A DNA stretch of 55,616 bases from Azospirillum endophyticum. GTDB taxonomy: Bacteria; Pseudomonadota; Alphaproteobacteria; Azospirillales; Azospirillaceae. This document shows positions 39,061 through 48,881 of the stretch, piece after piece (position 1 is the first letter of the stretch; each line of letters opens with the position of its first letter). The stretch covers positions 1-55,616 of the forward strand of contig NZ_JAENHM010000008.1 in NCBI RefSeq assembly GCF_016595245.1, given 5' to 3'. Under the pieces are notes generated by a model. It searched no databases and was not told the origin of the DNA. It worked only from the letters and a program-made list of their open reading frames with translations. The position numbers and the translations under genes were made by a program.

Positions 39061-39322
39061 CGGTCACGCCCCATATGTCAGCCGCCCGATCCAACTGATC
39101 GAAATCCACCACCCCGGCCAGCACCAGATCGTGCAGCGCCTCGATCGACACCTCGTCGAACAGGGCTTCGATGTGCGGGCGCCAGCTTGGATCGGGCCGG
39201 TCGGCGTCGAGGCAGTCGAGCAGCGTCGCCTCGTCCATCACGGCCGGACGGGGAGCGTTGATCGTGCCCAGCACGAGGGCGATGGCCCGCCGAGCCCGCT
39301 GCGACAGCGTCACATCCGACAT
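38915..39322 (-). CDS. Hypothetical partner protein of the AbiEii-like gene
   Basis: 135 residues, mostly helical (LSQRARRAIALVLGTINAPR, HIEALFDEVSIEALHDLVLA, HPWIEEMAALTLACLA), with a basic C-terminal tail RRRHGARRPV. CCGGAGG precedes the ATG. It overlaps the AbiEii-like gene by 146 bases in another frame. Its position suggests an antitoxin or accessory partner, but it lacks the AbiEi winged-helix pattern I would expect, so the role is open. The tail encoded in the overlap may be under dual constraint. Confidence 0.7.
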   Translation of the reverse strand: MSDVTLSQRARRAIALVLGTINAPRPAVMDEATLLDCLDADRPDPSWRPHIEALFDEVSIEALHDLVLAGVVDFDQLDRAADIWGVTDGRNHPWIEEMAALTLACLARGRPPSATVAPGQTALELRRRHGARRPV

Positions 39323-39398
39323 TTCCGCCTCCGGTATCCGGCCTCCAGTGTGGGGAGATAGGGGAGGGGCGTCAACATCCGGGGAGATGAGAGACGCC

Positions 39399-39432
39399 AA
39401 AGGGCTCCCCTCCGGCCGGCAGGGAAGCCCTT
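39399..39432 (-). terminator. Stem-loop after the dCache chemoreceptor
   Basis: AAGGGCTCCCCT (39400-39411) pairs with AGGGAAGCCCTT (39421-39432) around CCGGCCGGC. It lies 16 bases after the stop of the minus-strand chemoreceptor, with a weak TT after the stem. Confidence 0.55.
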
Positions 39433-39447
39433 CGCCATGTGCCCTGG

Positions 39448-41628
39448 TCAGGCCGCGCGGATGGTCGACAGGAAGCCGTTCACCACGGTGCGCAGGCGGC
39501 CGGCGTCGCCGGCGAGCTGGCCGGAGACCGACAGGACGGTCTCGGCGGAGCGGCCGGCCTCGACCGCGGCGCCGCGGACGTCGGCGATGGTCCTCGTCAC
39601 CTCCTGGGTGCCGCCGGCGGCCTGCTGGACGTTGCGGGCGATCTCGGCGGTGGCGGACCCCTGTTCCTCCACCGCGGCGGCGATGGCGGTGGAGATCTCG
39701 TCGATCTGGGCGATGATGCCGCCGATGCCCTTGATGGCACCGGCCGTCTCGCCGGTGACCCGCTGCATGCCGGTGACGTGGCCGGCAATCTCCTCGGTCG
39801 CGCGGGCGGTCTGGCTGGCGAGGCTCTTCACCTCCTGCGCCACGACGGCGAAGCCCTTGCCGGCCTCTCCGGCGCGGGCGGCCTCGATGGTGGCATTCAG
39901 CGCCAGGAGGTTGGTCTGGCTGGCGATGTCCTGGATCAACTGCACCACCGTGCCGATCCTTTCCGCCGCCTCGGTCAGGCTGAGGACCTGTCCGTTGGCC
40001 CGCTGGGCCGCCTCCACCGCCTCGCGGGCGATCCGGGCGGAGTGGTTGACGCGCTCGCCGATCTCCTGGATCGAGGCCGACAGCTCTTCCGTGGCGCTTG
40101 CCACCGTCTGGACATTGTTGCTGGCATCCTGCGAGGCGTCGGCGACGACGCCGGCCTGCTGGCTGGTCTGGGTCGCGGTGGCGGTCATCGCCCGGGCGGT
40201 GCCGGTCATCGACTGGGCGGCGCGGTCGACACCGTCGACGACGTTCATCACCTGGGCTTCCAGAGTGTCGGCCAGTTGCAGCATGGCGGTGCGGCGCTCG
40301 GCATCGGCCTTGGCCTGATCCTCGGCCCGCTGGTCGATCATCCGCTTCAGGTCGGTCAGCATCTTGCGCAGGGCGTCGGCCAGGGCGCCGATTTCGTCGG
40401 TCTGCCGGATGTCCAGCGTCTGGTCGAAGCGGCCGGCGGCGATGCCCTCGGCGAAGGTGACGCTGGCGCGGATCGGCCGGGCGACGCCGCCGGCGACCAC
40501 CCACATCACCGCGACGGCACCAAGGGCAACCAGGGCGCCGACGGCGACCTGCCACAGGATGCTGGAGTTGGCGCGCTCGCCGAGCGCCGAGGCCAGCGCC
40601 ATGCCGTCGGCCAGGACGATGTCCTTCGGCACCTGGACCAGCACGGCCCACGGCTTCCCGGTGTCGCCGAGCGTGATGGGAGCGAAGCTGCGCAGCATGT
40701 TCGTGGAGGCTTCGATGTCGACATGGGGCTTGCCCGCCTGGACGCTCGCAAGATCGTCCTGCCAGGAGGCATCGAAGGTGGAGATCGACTGGCCGATCAG
40801 ATCGGGCCGCGCGCTGTGGGCGACGATCAGGCCCATGTTGCTGATGATGACCACTTGGCTGCGACCGTCGAACACGGCGGCGCTGACCTTGGTCGACAGC
40901 TGCTGCACGAAGTCGAGGTTGAAGTCGGCGCCGGCCACGCCACGGAACTTGCCGCCGATGACCACCGGCACCGACAGGGTCGCCAGGAACACCTGTTTGC
41001 CCTGCACGATGTAGGGCAGGGGGTCGAGCACACTTTCTCGCCCGTTCTCCTGCGGGCCGATGTACCAGCCGCCCTTCATCACACCGTTGGGATGGCGGTC
41101 GCGGCTGTCATATTCGACCAGCGGCTGCATGGCGATGCGGCCGTTCTGGTCGCGGTTCCAATAGGGGATGAAGCGGCCGGTGGCGTCGGTGCCGGTTTCG
41201 CGGCGGTTGCGGAACTCCTCGTCCCGGCCGTCGAGCGCATTGGGCTCCCATGCCGAATAGGTGCCGTTGAACAGCGGATTGCGCTTCAGTACCGACAGCA
41301 GCACGCCGTTGAAGGCCTCACGCCGCTTTTCCGCGGGCACATTGCCGGGCAGCCCGTCGTCGGCGAGGCTGGCGAAGCTGCTTGCCATTGTCCGCGCGGC
41401 GTTCAGCGCGGTGTCGAATTCCGACTGCAACAGGCCGGCCTGGGTCGCCGCGAGATTCTGCAGGGATTCGGTCGTCTTGCTTTCGAGGATGCGTTCGACA
41501 TTCTCCGTAACGAACTCGTTGCTGGAGCGCGTCGACAGCACGGCGAAGCCGACGAGCACGGCGACGGTACCGGCCAGACAGAACCCCGACAGCATCGCAA
41601 TTTTTGACTGGATGGATTTTATTTGCAT
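39448..41628 (-). CDS. Membrane methyl-accepting chemotaxis protein with dCache sensor
   Basis: 726 residues. First membrane helix at about 9-31, a periplasmic double-Cache domain of about 310 residues ([50 protein letters not shown]), second helix at about 355-378, HAMP, and a signalling domain with tip [20 protein letters not shown]. dCache receptors typically bind amino acids or other small organic molecules directly. GGGGGAAAT precedes the ATG. The C-terminus FLSTIRAA lacks a CheR pentapeptide. Confidence 0.95.
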   Translation of the reverse strand: MQIKSIQSKIAMLSGFCLAGTVAVLVGFAVLSTRSSNEFVTENVERILESKTTESLQNLAATQAGLLQSEFDTALNAARTMASSFASLADDGLPGNVPAEKRREAFNGVLLSVLKRNPLFNGTYSAWEPNALDGRDEEFRNRRETGTDATGRFIPYWNRDQNGRIAMQPLVEYDSRDRHPNGVMKGGWYIGPQENGRESVLDPLPYIVQGKQVFLATLSVPVVIGGKFRGVAGADFNLDFVQQLSTKVSAAVFDGRSQVVIISNMGLIVAHSARPDLIGQSISTFDASWQDDLASVQAGKPHVDIEASTNMLRSFAPITLGDTGKPWAVLVQVPKDIVLADGMALASALGERANSSILWQVAVGALVALGAVAVMWVVAGGVARPIRASVTFAEGIAAGRFDQTLDIRQTDEIGALADALRKMLTDLKRMIDQRAEDQAKADAERRTAMLQLADTLEAQVMNVVDGVDRAAQSMTGTARAMTATATQTSQQAGVVADASQDASNNVQTVASATEELSASIQEIGERVNHSARIAREAVEAAQRANGQVLSLTEAAERIGTVVQLIQDIASQTNLLALNATIEAARAGEAGKGFAVVAQEVKSLASQTARATEEIAGHVTGMQRVTGETAGAIKGIGGIIAQIDEISTAIAAAVEEQGSATAEIARNVQQAAGGTQEVTRTIADVRGAAVEAGRSAETVLSVSGQLAGDAGRLRTVVNGFLSTIRAA

Positions 41629-41937
41629 GGTGATTTCCCCCGCGTAAGTCTTGCGACGGGAAAGATTTGAATTTTGCTTATTAATGAAGAGTAAACATCC
41701 AATAAGGGTTGAGAGTTGGTCTTTGATGCGAAAGTAGGACGTTCGTACGTTATTGCGGATTCATCTGCGGCAGAATGTAGCAACCACTTTCAAATCTGAA
41801 AAATAACTTTGATTGGCTGTCCGTGAACCGATTGTTGCGAACCCGCATCCGGCGCGCGAAGGCTTCGCGAACATTTCACGATTAAGGCCGGGGTGAATAC
41901 CCCAATATGCATTTCTTGGTTGAACAGCGGGGCTCTG
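41629..41937. other. AT-rich intergenic region upstream of the dCache chemoreceptor
   Basis: About 310 bases, AT-rich between 41665 and 41830, without a gene. It should contain the chemoreceptor promoter (read leftwards), but no -35/-10 pair stands out. It also covers the 3' side of xerC, for which no terminator is visible. Confidence 0.45.
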
Positions 41938-42888
41938 TCAGCCCTTGCGTGCCCGAGGGTGGGCGTTTCGGTACACGTTCATCAGCTGTTCGTTTTCGAC
42001 GTCCGTATAACGCTGAGTTGTCGACAGTGACGCGTGGCCGAGCAGATCCTGGATGGCGCGCAGGTCGCCGCCGTCCGCCAAAAGATGGGTCGCGAAACTA
42101 TGTCGCAGGGCGTGCGGGGTGGCGCTTTCCGGCATCCCCATCAGGGCGCGCAGCTTCTGCATCTGGTGCTGGGCGACGCTGGCGTTCAGCCGTCCGCCGC
42201 GGGTGCCGACGAACAACGGGCCGTCGGGGGCCAGCGTGAAGGGGCAGGAGTCGATGTAGGCGCGCACCGCCTCGGTCACCGCCGGCAGGACGGGGATCAT
42301 GCGGTCCTTGCGGCCCTTGCCGGTGACGCGCAGCGTGTCGCCCAGCGGCGCGTCCTTGCGCGCCAGTCCCAGCGCCTCGGAGATGCGCAGGCCGCAGCCG
42401 TAGAGCAGGGTGAACAGGGCGCGGTCGCGCTTGCCGACCCAGGGATCCTCGCGGTCGCGCTCGGCCTCCTCCAGCAGGCGGTCGGCGTCGATCTCGGTCA
42501 GCGGGCGCGGGGCCGGGCGCTTGACCTTCGGCGTGGCCAGCGTGGCGACGGCGGGGTTGTGAAGCCGGCCGCTGCGGTCCAGCCAGCGGAACAGGTTGCG
42601 CACCGCCGCCAGCTTGCGCGCCCGGCTGGCCCCGACCAGCCCGTCCATCGCCTGCCTGGACATCCAGGCGCGGAAATCCGCCGCCTTCAGCTCGCCCAGG
42701 TCGTTCAGCGACGGCGGGGAGCCGCCGCGGAATTCGGTGAGGAAGCGCAGGAACTCAGCAACGTCGGCGGTGTAGGCCGACAGGGTGTGGCGGGAGACCG
42801 CCTTCTCGCTCTCCATCCAGCGCCGCCAATGGGCCAGCGCGTCCTGGACGTCGGGCTTGGCGGAGAAACTCAAAACAGGCTCGGTCAC
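41938..42888 (-). CDS. xerC: Site-specific tyrosine recombinase XerC
   Basis: Resolves chromosome dimers at dif with XerD and FtsK. 316 residues: N-terminal SAM-like core-binding domain (LAHWRRWMESEKAVSRHTLS) and a catalytic domain with all residues: Arg168 (CGLRISE), Lys191 (VTGKGRK), His259 and Arg262 (HALRHSFATHLL), His285 (LLGHASLSTTQ) and Tyr294. The XerC rather than XerD assignment rests on the DUF484 neighbour, which overlaps it by ATGA, as in the xerC locus of many proteobacteria. Confidence 0.93.
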   Translation of the reverse strand: MTEPVLSFSAKPDVQDALAHWRRWMESEKAVSRHTLSAYTADVAEFLRFLTEFRGGSPPSLNDLGELKAADFRAWMSRQAMDGLVGASRARKLAAVRNLFRWLDRSGRLHNPAVATLATPKVKRPAPRPLTEIDADRLLEEAERDREDPWVGKRDRALFTLLYGCGLRISEALGLARKDAPLGDTLRVTGKGRKDRMIPVLPAVTEAVRAYIDSCPFTLAPDGPLFVGTRGGRLNASVAQHQMQKLRALMGMPESATPHALRHSFATHLLADGGDLRAIQDLLGHASLSTTQRYTDVENEQLMNVYRNAHPRARKG

Positions 42889-43607
42889 GCCGGCAGCTCC
42901 AGCCAGCCGCGGATGACCCGCTCGACGACGCGGGCGAGGAAGCCGACCAGCTCGGTGCCCTGGCCGCCGTGGAAGGTGTCGGGTTCGCGGCTGCCGAAGG
43001 CCAACAGGCCGTCGGGCGTCTCGCTGGAGACCTGGATGCGGATCAGCGCCTCCGAACGGACGAGGCCGGCGCCGGGGCCGTAGATCTCGGGATCGCCCTG
43101 GATGTCGGTGTTCAGCACCACGTCGGCCCGGCCCAGCCGGTCGGCGATGGCGCCCGGCTCCACCACCCGCACGCCGGAGCGGTGGACATGGGGGATGTCG
43201 CTGCCATTGGATTCGATGACCAGACAGGCGACGTCGAGGTCGAGCAGGACCGCGAGGTCGGTGGTGATGGTCTGGATCAGCTGCTCGAAGCTCTGGGCAT
43301 CGAGCAGGAACAGGACCGCGGCATGGATGCGGTTCTGGCTGTTCATGTTGGCCCGGCTGGTGCCGATCAGTTCGCGCTGCTGGTCCTTGAGGGTGCGGAC
43401 CTCGGCGCGCAGCCGGTCGACCATGAAGGCCTGGAGGTCCACCACCCCGCGCCCGCGGTCGACCGACGGCGGGGTCAGGTGGTGGACCAGATCGGCGTTC
43501 TGGGCCAGGAAGTCCGGGTGGCTCCGCAGATAGGCGCGCACATCCTCCGAAGAGAGCGTCGACGCCTGGCGCGGGGTGTGACCCGGTTCGCGGCCCCTGT
43601 CGGCCAT
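42885..43607 (-). CDS. DUF484 family protein
   Basis: 240 residues. N-terminal helical segment (LSSEDVRAYLRSHPDFLAQN) typical of DUF484, a coiled-coil (VDRLRAEVRTLKDQQRELIG) and a GAF-like domain. The product is genetically linked to xerC in many proteobacteria (yigA-xerC in E. coli), and no biochemical function is established. It overlaps xerC by four bases (ATGA) and is 17 bases after the aldolase gene. Confidence 0.93.
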   Translation of the reverse strand: MADRGREPGHTPRQASTLSSEDVRAYLRSHPDFLAQNADLVHHLTPPSVDRGRGVVDLQAFMVDRLRAEVRTLKDQQRELIGTSRANMNSQNRIHAAVLFLLDAQSFEQLIQTITTDLAVLLDLDVACLVIESNGSDIPHVHRSGVRVVEPGAIADRLGRADVVLNTDIQGDPEIYGPGAGLVRSEALIRIQVSSETPDGLLAFGSREPDTFHGGQGTELVGFLARVVERVIRGWLELPA

Positions 43608-43624
43608 GATCGCTCCGGCCCGCC

Positions 43625-44281
43625 TTACAGGATCGACTGGCCGGTCTTCTTCCAGTCCTCGACGAACTGGGAGAGACCCTTGTCGGTCAGCGGGTGGGTG
43701 AACAGCTGCTTCAGGACCGACGCCGGCGCGGTCACGACATGGGCGCCCAGGCGGGCGGCCTTGACGATGTGCATCGGGTTGCGGATCGAGGCGACCAGCA
43801 CTTCGGTCTTGAAGGCGTCGTAATTGTCATAGATCTCGCAGATGTCCTTGATGATACCCATGCCGTCCTGGCCGATGTCGTCCAGCCGGCCGACGAAGGG
43901 CGACACGAAGCTGGCGCCGGCCTTGGCCGCCAGGATCGCCTGGGCGGGGGAGAAGCACAGCGTGACGTTGACCATCGTCCCTTCGGACGAGATGATCTTG
44001 CAGACCTTCAGGCCGGCCGGAGTCAGCGGCACCTTCACCGCGACGCGGTGGGAGATCTTGGCGATCTTATGGGCCTCGGCGAGCATGGTCTCGAAGTCGG
44101 TGGAGGCCACCTCTGCACTGACCGGACCGTTGACGACGTCGCAAATCTCGGCCACGAGGTCGAGGAATTGACGGCCGGACTTGGCGATCAGGGAGGGGTT
44201 GGTGGTAACACCGTCCAGCAGACCGCTATCGGCCAGATCGCGGATCTCGGCGATGTCGGCGGTGTCGACGAAGAACTTCAT
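43625..44281 (-). CDS. Transaldolase-like fructose-6-phosphate aldolase family protein
   Basis: 218 residues of the short TalC/Fsa family: [20 protein letters not shown], the [13 protein letters not shown] substrate loop, and the Schiff-base lysine in [13 protein letters not shown]. The rest is a complete TIM barrel ending [14 protein letters not shown]. Members act either as transaldolase (pentose phosphate pathway) or fructose-6-phosphate aldolase. The Phe/Tyr that separates them cannot be judged reliably by eye. It is divergent from priA and likely in an operon with the DUF484 and xerC genes. Confidence 0.93.
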   Translation of the reverse strand: MKFFVDTADIAEIRDLADSGLLDGVTTNPSLIAKSGRQFLDLVAEICDVVNGPVSAEVASTDFETMLAEAHKIAKISHRVAVKVPLTPAGLKVCKIISSEGTMVNVTLCFSPAQAILAAKAGASFVSPFVGRLDDIGQDGMGIIKDICEIYDNYDAFKTEVLVASIRNPMHIVKAARLGAHVVTAPASVLKQLFTHPLTDKGLSQFVEDWKKTGQSIL

Positions 44282-44386
44282 GACGAAGGGTCCATGCTTG
44301 CTGATGTTGACCGGAACCGGCCGCGCCGGAAAGCTGACCGACGCACCGTCCCGCCCGGTGCCCGGGACATGAGGCCACTCTAGCCG

Positions 44387-46693
44387 ATGCGTTCGACTTC
44401 CGCCAGTTCCGCCCCGGGCTTCCAAGGGGATCTTCTTGGGGCCACACCCGAAACGGGGCAGCCCGAAGGCGATTCCACGCCCGAAACCGCCGGTTTTCCG
44501 GCAAAGCCGCCGGCTGGCCAGCCCGACCGCCGCGTCGCCGTCCTGCTGCCGCTGCCGCTGCGCGAGGCCTACGACTACCGCGTGCCGGAGGGGATGGCGC
44601 TGGTCGCCGGCGATTTCGTCGAGGTGCCGCTCGGACCGCGCCGGGTGATCGGCGTCGTCTGGGGACCCGGTGCCGGCACGGTGGAGCCGGGGCGGCTGAA
44701 GGCGGTGGTGCGCCGGTTCGACGTGCCGCCGATGACCGACGTCGGCCGCCGCTTCGTCGAATGGGTCGCGGCCTACACCATGACGCCGCCGGGATTCGTC
44801 CTGCGCATGGCGGTCAGCGTGCCGTCGGCGCTGGAGCCGCCCAAGCCGATGCTGGCCTATCTGCGCAAGCAAGGCGCGGAGCCGCCGCCGGGCTTCAAGA
44901 TGACCGAAGCCCGCAAGCGCATCCTGGCGCTGCTGGAGGAGGGGCCGCCCCGCACCCCGGCGGAACTGGCCGAGGAGGCCGGCTGCGGCGTCACCGTGGT
45001 GCGCGGGCTGGCGGAGGCCGGGCTGCTGGACCCCGTCATGCTGCAGCCGACCCGCCTCGGCCGGCCGGACTGGCACCGTCCCGGCCCCGCCCTGTCGCCC
45101 GACCAGCAGGCGGCGGCCGACGACCTGCGGGAGCGGGTGGCGTCGGGCAGCTATTCCACCGTGCTGCTCGACGGCGTCACCGGGTCGGGCAAGACCGAGG
45201 TCTATTACGAGGCGATCTCCGCCGCGCTGGAACAAGGCAAGCAAGCCTTGGTCTTGCTGCCGGAAATCGCGCTGTCGGCGCAATGGCTGGACCGCTTCGC
45301 CCGGCGCTTCGGGGCGCCGCCGGCGGAATGGCATTCGGAACTGACCGGGGCGCAGCGCCGCGACACCTGGCGCGCGGTGGCGAAGGGCGAGGTGCCGGTG
45401 GTGGTGGGCGCGCGCTCCGCGCTGTTCCTGCCCTATCCCGACCTGGGCGTCATCATCGTCGACGAGGAGCACGACTCCGCCTACAAGCAGGAGGAGGGGG
45501 CGATCTACCATGCCCGCGACATGGCAGTGGCGCGGGCGCATCTGGGCGGGCTGCCCGTCGCGCTGGTTTCCGCCACGCCGTCGCTGGAGACCAAGGTCAA
45601 TGCCGACAGCCACCGCTATGCCCGGATCGAGCTGCCGGCCCGCCATGGCGGCGCCGTGCTGCCCGACGTCGAGCTGGTCGATCTGCGGCGCGACCGCCCG
45701 CCCGCCCGTCACTGGCTGGCACCCAGCCTGCGCAAGGCGCTGACCGACACGCTGGCGGCGGGCGAACAGGCGATGCTGTTCCTGAACCGCCGCGGCTACG
45801 CCCCGCTGACCCTATGCCGTGCCTGCGGCCACCGCATGCAATGCCCGAACTGCACCGCCTGGCTGGTTGAGCACCGGCTCGCCCGCAAGCTGCAATGCCA
45901 CCATTGCGGCCTGCAGCAGCCCTTGCCCCATGCCTGCCCGGAATGCGGGGAGGAGGGCACGATGGCCGCCTGCGGTCCAGGCGTGGAGCGCATCGCCGAG
46001 GAGGTGGCGGAGCTGTTCCCCGAGGCGCGCGCTGCGATCATGGCGTCCGACACCCTGCATGGCCCGCGCGCCATCCAGGAGATGGTGGAGAGCATCGGCC
46101 GGCACGAGCTGGACATCATCATCGGCACCCAGGTGATGGCGAAGGGCCACCATTTCCCGATGCTGACGCTGGTCGGGGTGGTCGATGCCGATCTGGGGCT
46201 GAACGGCGGCGACCTGCGGGCGGCGGAGCGCACCTACCAGCTTCTCCATCAGGTGGCCGGCCGCGCCGGGCGCGGCGAGCGGCCGGGGCGGGTGATGCTG
46301 CAGACCTTCATGCCCGAGCATCCGGTGATGCAGGCGCTGGCCGCCGGCGACCGCGACGGCTTCTACCAGCTGGAGGCGGAGATGCGGCTGGAGGCCGGCA
46401 TGCCGCCCTTCGGCCGGCTGGCGGCGCTGATCGTGTCGGGCGAGGACCCGACGCTGGTGGAGCGGGTGGCGATGGCGCTCGGCCGCGCCGCCCCGCGCAG
46501 CGAGACCGTCCATGTGCTGGGGCCGGCCCCGGCGCCGCTGGCCCTGCTGCGCGGACGGCACCGCCGTCGCCTGCTGCTGAAGGCGCCGCGCAGCACCCAG
46601 GTGCAGCCGCTGATCGCGGAATGGCTGGACAAGGTGGAGATCCCGCCGGCCATCCGGGTCCAGATCGACGTCGACCCTTACAGCTTCCTATAG
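44387..46693 (+). CDS. priA: Primosomal protein N' (replication restart helicase PriA)
   Basis: 768 residues. N-terminal 3'-DNA-binding domain ([20 protein letters not shown]), winged helix, helicase with Walker [15 protein letters not shown] and DEEH box ([13 protein letters not shown]), a zinc module with eight cysteines ([13 protein letters not shown], then CHHC and CPECG), and the C-terminal helicase motif [16 protein letters not shown]. It restarts stalled forks. The N-terminal extension of about 45 residues is Pro/Gly-rich and probably disordered; an inner start cannot be excluded. Confidence 0.96.
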   Translation: MRSTSASSAPGFQGDLLGATPETGQPEGDSTPETAGFPAKPPAGQPDRRVAVLLPLPLREAYDYRVPEGMALVAGDFVEVPLGPRRVIGVVWGPGAGTVEPGRLKAVVRRFDVPPMTDVGRRFVEWVAAYTMTPPGFVLRMAVSVPSALEPPKPMLAYLRKQGAEPPPGFKMTEARKRILALLEEGPPRTPAELAEEAGCGVTVVRGLAEAGLLDPVMLQPTRLGRPDWHRPGPALSPDQQAAADDLRERVASGSYSTVLLDGVTGSGKTEVYYEAISAALEQGKQALVLLPEIALSAQWLDRFARRFGAPPAEWHSELTGAQRRDTWRAVAKGEVPVVVGARSALFLPYPDLGVIIVDEEHDSAYKQEEGAIYHARDMAVARAHLGGLPVALVSATPSLETKVNADSHRYARIELPARHGGAVLPDVELVDLRRDRPPARHWLAPSLRKALTDTLAAGEQAMLFLNRRGYAPLTLCRACGHRMQCPNCTAWLVEHRLARKLQCHHCGLQQPLPHACPECGEEGTMAACGPGVERIAEEVAELFPEARAAIMASDTLHGPRAIQEMVESIGRHELDIIIGTQVMAKGHHFPMLTLVGVVDADLGLNGGDLRAAERTYQLLHQVAGRAGRGERPGRVMLQTFMPEHPVMQALAAGDRDGFYQLEAEMRLEAGMPPFGRLAALIVSGEDPTLVERVAMALGRAAPRSETVHVLGPAPAPLALLRGRHRRRLLLKAPRSTQVQPLIAEWLDKVEIPPAIRVQIDVDPYSFL

Positions 46694-46909
46694 GCAGCTT
46701 CCGGCAGGTGGCGTCCGTCGGACGCCGTCGGGACGGGAGACCGATTGCTGCGGCGAATTGACCCGGCCGCGGCGCCGGGGCGGTCGGACATGGCACCTGT
46801 GACGTTTGGTCCATTGCGTGGCACGCGGCATGGTATTACCACGGACAGAATGGTTCCGAATCCAAACATCCTTCCCGGACCCGAACATTCCAGGCACAGG
46901 TTCAGGCTG

Positions 46910-47425
46910 ATGGTCGGCATGATCTCCAAGCTTCGTCTGCGCGTCCAGCGGCAAACCCTGCTGACGGTGTTGCCGGTCCTTCTGCTGCTGGTGGTCATCG
47001 CCTTCGCCGCCGGCGCTCCGGCCCGCACCCGCGGCACCGACGTCGAGGCGCTGACGATGATCGACCGTACCCAGAAGCTGCTGGAGCGGATCGGTCCGGA
47101 CGCGGCGGCCGAAGCCTTTGCCGGCCATGATAGCGCTTTCACCGACCGCGACCTCTACCCGATGCTGCTGGACGACAAGGGCGTGATGGTCGCCCATGGC
47201 TGGACAGCGACGCTGAACGGCTCCAACCTGAAGGACCTGCACGACATCGACGGCAAGCCCTTCATCCGCGAGGCGCTGGACGGCGTGGCGCGCGACGGCC
47301 GCACCGACGTCACCTATCAGTGGATCGATCCGCTGACGGGCCAGGTCGCGCGCAAGACGATGCACGCTCGCCGCCTGGTGCTGAACGGCAAGCCCTACAT
47401 GCTGGCGGTCGGGGTCTATCGCTGA
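46910..47425 (+). CDS. Membrane-anchored single-Cache (sCache_2) protein without output domain
   Basis: 171 residues. One N-terminal membrane helix (TLLTVLPVLLLLVVIAFAAG), a short helix with the TMIDRTQKLLERIG pattern, then a single Cache domain (YPMLLDDKGVMVAHGWTATL, then PFIREALDGVA, ending KPYMLAVGVYR). Similar Cache modules occur in chemoreceptors, but no HAMP or signalling domain follows before the stop. It may be a periplasmic ligand-binding protein or the surviving half of a receptor. ATG at 46910 or 46919 are both possible; neither has a strong ribosome binding site. Confidence 0.8.
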   Translation: MVGMISKLRLRVQRQTLLTVLPVLLLLVVIAFAAGAPARTRGTDVEALTMIDRTQKLLERIGPDAAAEAFAGHDSAFTDRDLYPMLLDDKGVMVAHGWTATLNGSNLKDLHDIDGKPFIREALDGVARDGRTDVTYQWIDPLTGQVARKTMHARRLVLNGKPYMLAVGVYR

Positions 47426-47531
47426 GACGTCGGGGGCGGCGCATTTATGAAACCGGTGCGGCGGGGTGCCGCGCGGCACTTTTTTACATGGTGGAATTCA
47501 GGGAAGAGTGCCGGGGAGTGCCGGCGGGCGA

Positions 47532-47927
47532 TCAGAGGAGCCGCGGGCGGCGCGGACGCCAGATCGACAGGCAGTCTGCGGCGCTGTCGCCGGCCCCGAT
47601 GCCGTACCAGCCGGAGCGGTCGTGGAAGGACAGGCTGTAGCGGCCTTTGGCGTCGCGTTCGAACCGGAAGACCGGGCGGTCCACCTCGGGCAGCAGGACC
47701 AGAAGCCGGTCGTGGGTGCGCCCCGACTCGCGCAGCACACCGACCCAATGCCCGTCCCGAATCTTCGGTTCGGCCACCGCGGCGAAGACGTCCAGGTCGT
47801 CCGGCGTGAAGCGGGCGCGGCAGAATTGGATGACGTTCGGCGCGCTGTCCTCCGGCCTGAAGCCGGCGTCCGCTTCGGCATTCGCGGCGGTGCTCGCAAC
47901 GGTGTCGGTCGTCGGCAGGATGGTCAT
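47532..47927 (-). CDS. Hypothetical protein, 131 residues
   Basis: N-terminus Ala/Thr-rich, then a compact domain: FCRARFTPDDLDVFAAVAEP, HWVGVLRESGRTHDRLLVLL and RFERDAKGRYSLSFHDRSGW, ending in a basic tail (WRPRRPRLL). The alternation of beta-strands suggests a small beta-sheet domain. ATG at 47927 is favoured over a TTG at 47987 because the extension is basic low-complexity. No family recognised. Confidence 0.65.
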   Translation of the reverse strand: MTILPTTDTVASTAANAEADAGFRPEDSAPNVIQFCRARFTPDDLDVFAAVAEPKIRDGHWVGVLRESGRTHDRLLVLLPEVDRPVFRFERDAKGRYSLSFHDRSGWYGIGAGDSAADCLSIWRPRRPRLL

Positions 47928-47987
47928 TGCGCAAGGGTTCCTGGTCGCTCGGAGCGGCTGCGGCGGGACAAAACGACGGGAATACAA

Positions 47988-48311
47988 AGGATCGGATCGG
48001 CCGCCCGCGCGGTTCCGGCCGACCCTGGATCAGATTGGTTAACCTTGAATTAAACCGGGAATAGGGCCACATCGAAGTCACAGCCGGTATGACCAGTCGA
48101 ACGCATCCCGAGTCATTGGCGAACGCAGTTGCGACCAATGATTCCGCAGTTGCTCAAAACGCCGCAGCCAAATTGTCCAGACCCCGTTGCGTGGTGGCGA
48201 TTCCTGTGATATTGGACCGCTCGCTTTCGCGGCCGGGGTGTTTGTGCCTCGGGTTGACACCCTATAAGGCCGCCGAATTCACCGTCTACCGAACTCAATT
48301 CGAGGGATCAG
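47988..48311. other. Intergenic region upstream of the ATP synthase operon
   Basis: About 320 bases with no gene. The right end carries the predicted atp promoter (48241-48268). AT-richer patches near 48040-48060 may belong to the divergent hypothetical gene's promoter. Confidence 0.45.
48241..48268 (+). promoter_or_regulatory. Predicted promoter of atpHAGDC
   Basis: TTTGTG (48241-48246), 16-base spacer, TATAAG (48263-48268), giving an mRNA leader of about 37 bases before the GTG of atpH. A TTGACA at 48254-48259 is too close to the -10 to pair with it. Confidence 0.45.
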
Positions 48312-48881
48312 GTGGCATCCGAAGGAACAGGCGTATCCGAACTCGCCGCGCGTTACTCCAACGCGCTGTTCGAGCTTGCGGACGAAAACCAGGCGTTGGA
48401 CACGGTCGCGAGCGATCTGGCCACGCTGAAGCAGATCCTGGCCGAGAGCGCTGACCTCCGTCGCCTCGTCCGCAGCCCCGTCATCAGCCGTGCCGATCAG
48501 GGCAGGGCCATGGCCGCCGTCCTGGACGGCGCCGGCCTGTCGGAGCTGACCAAGCGCTTCATCGGGCTGGTGGCGGCCAACCGCCGCCTGTTCGCGATCG
48601 ACGGCATGATCGAAGGCTTCCTGGCCGAGCTGGCCCGGCGCCGCGGCGAGGTCACCGCCCAGGTCACCTCGGCCCAGCCGCTGAGCGACGCCCAGCGCAA
48701 CGCCGTGATCGACGCGCTCAAGGCGTCCATCGGTTCCAAGGTGCTGGTGAACACCTCCGTCGATCCCGAGCTGATCGGCGGCATGATCGTTAAGTTCGGC
48801 TCGCGCATGGTCGATACCTCGGTGCGGACGAAGCTGAACAAATTGCAACTCGCCATGAAGGCCTCAGGGGGATCAGTCTGA
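48312..48881 (+). CDS. atpH: F1Fo ATP synthase subunit delta
   Basis: 189 residues linking F1 to the peripheral stalk. N-terminal helical domain ([20 protein letters not shown]), the central [10 protein letters not shown] segment and the C-terminal motif [20 protein letters not shown], which is the family signature. Start is GTG at 48312. It is the first gene of the block and overlaps the atpA ATG by one base at its stop. Confidence 0.95.
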   Translation: MASEGTGVSELAARYSNALFELADENQALDTVASDLATLKQILAESADLRRLVRSPVISRADQGRAMAAVLDGAGLSELTKRFIGLVAANRRLFAIDGMIEGFLAELARRRGEVTAQVTSAQPLSDAQRNAVIDALKASIGSKVLVNTSVDPELIGGMIVKFGSRMVDTSVRTKLNKLQLAMKASGGSV

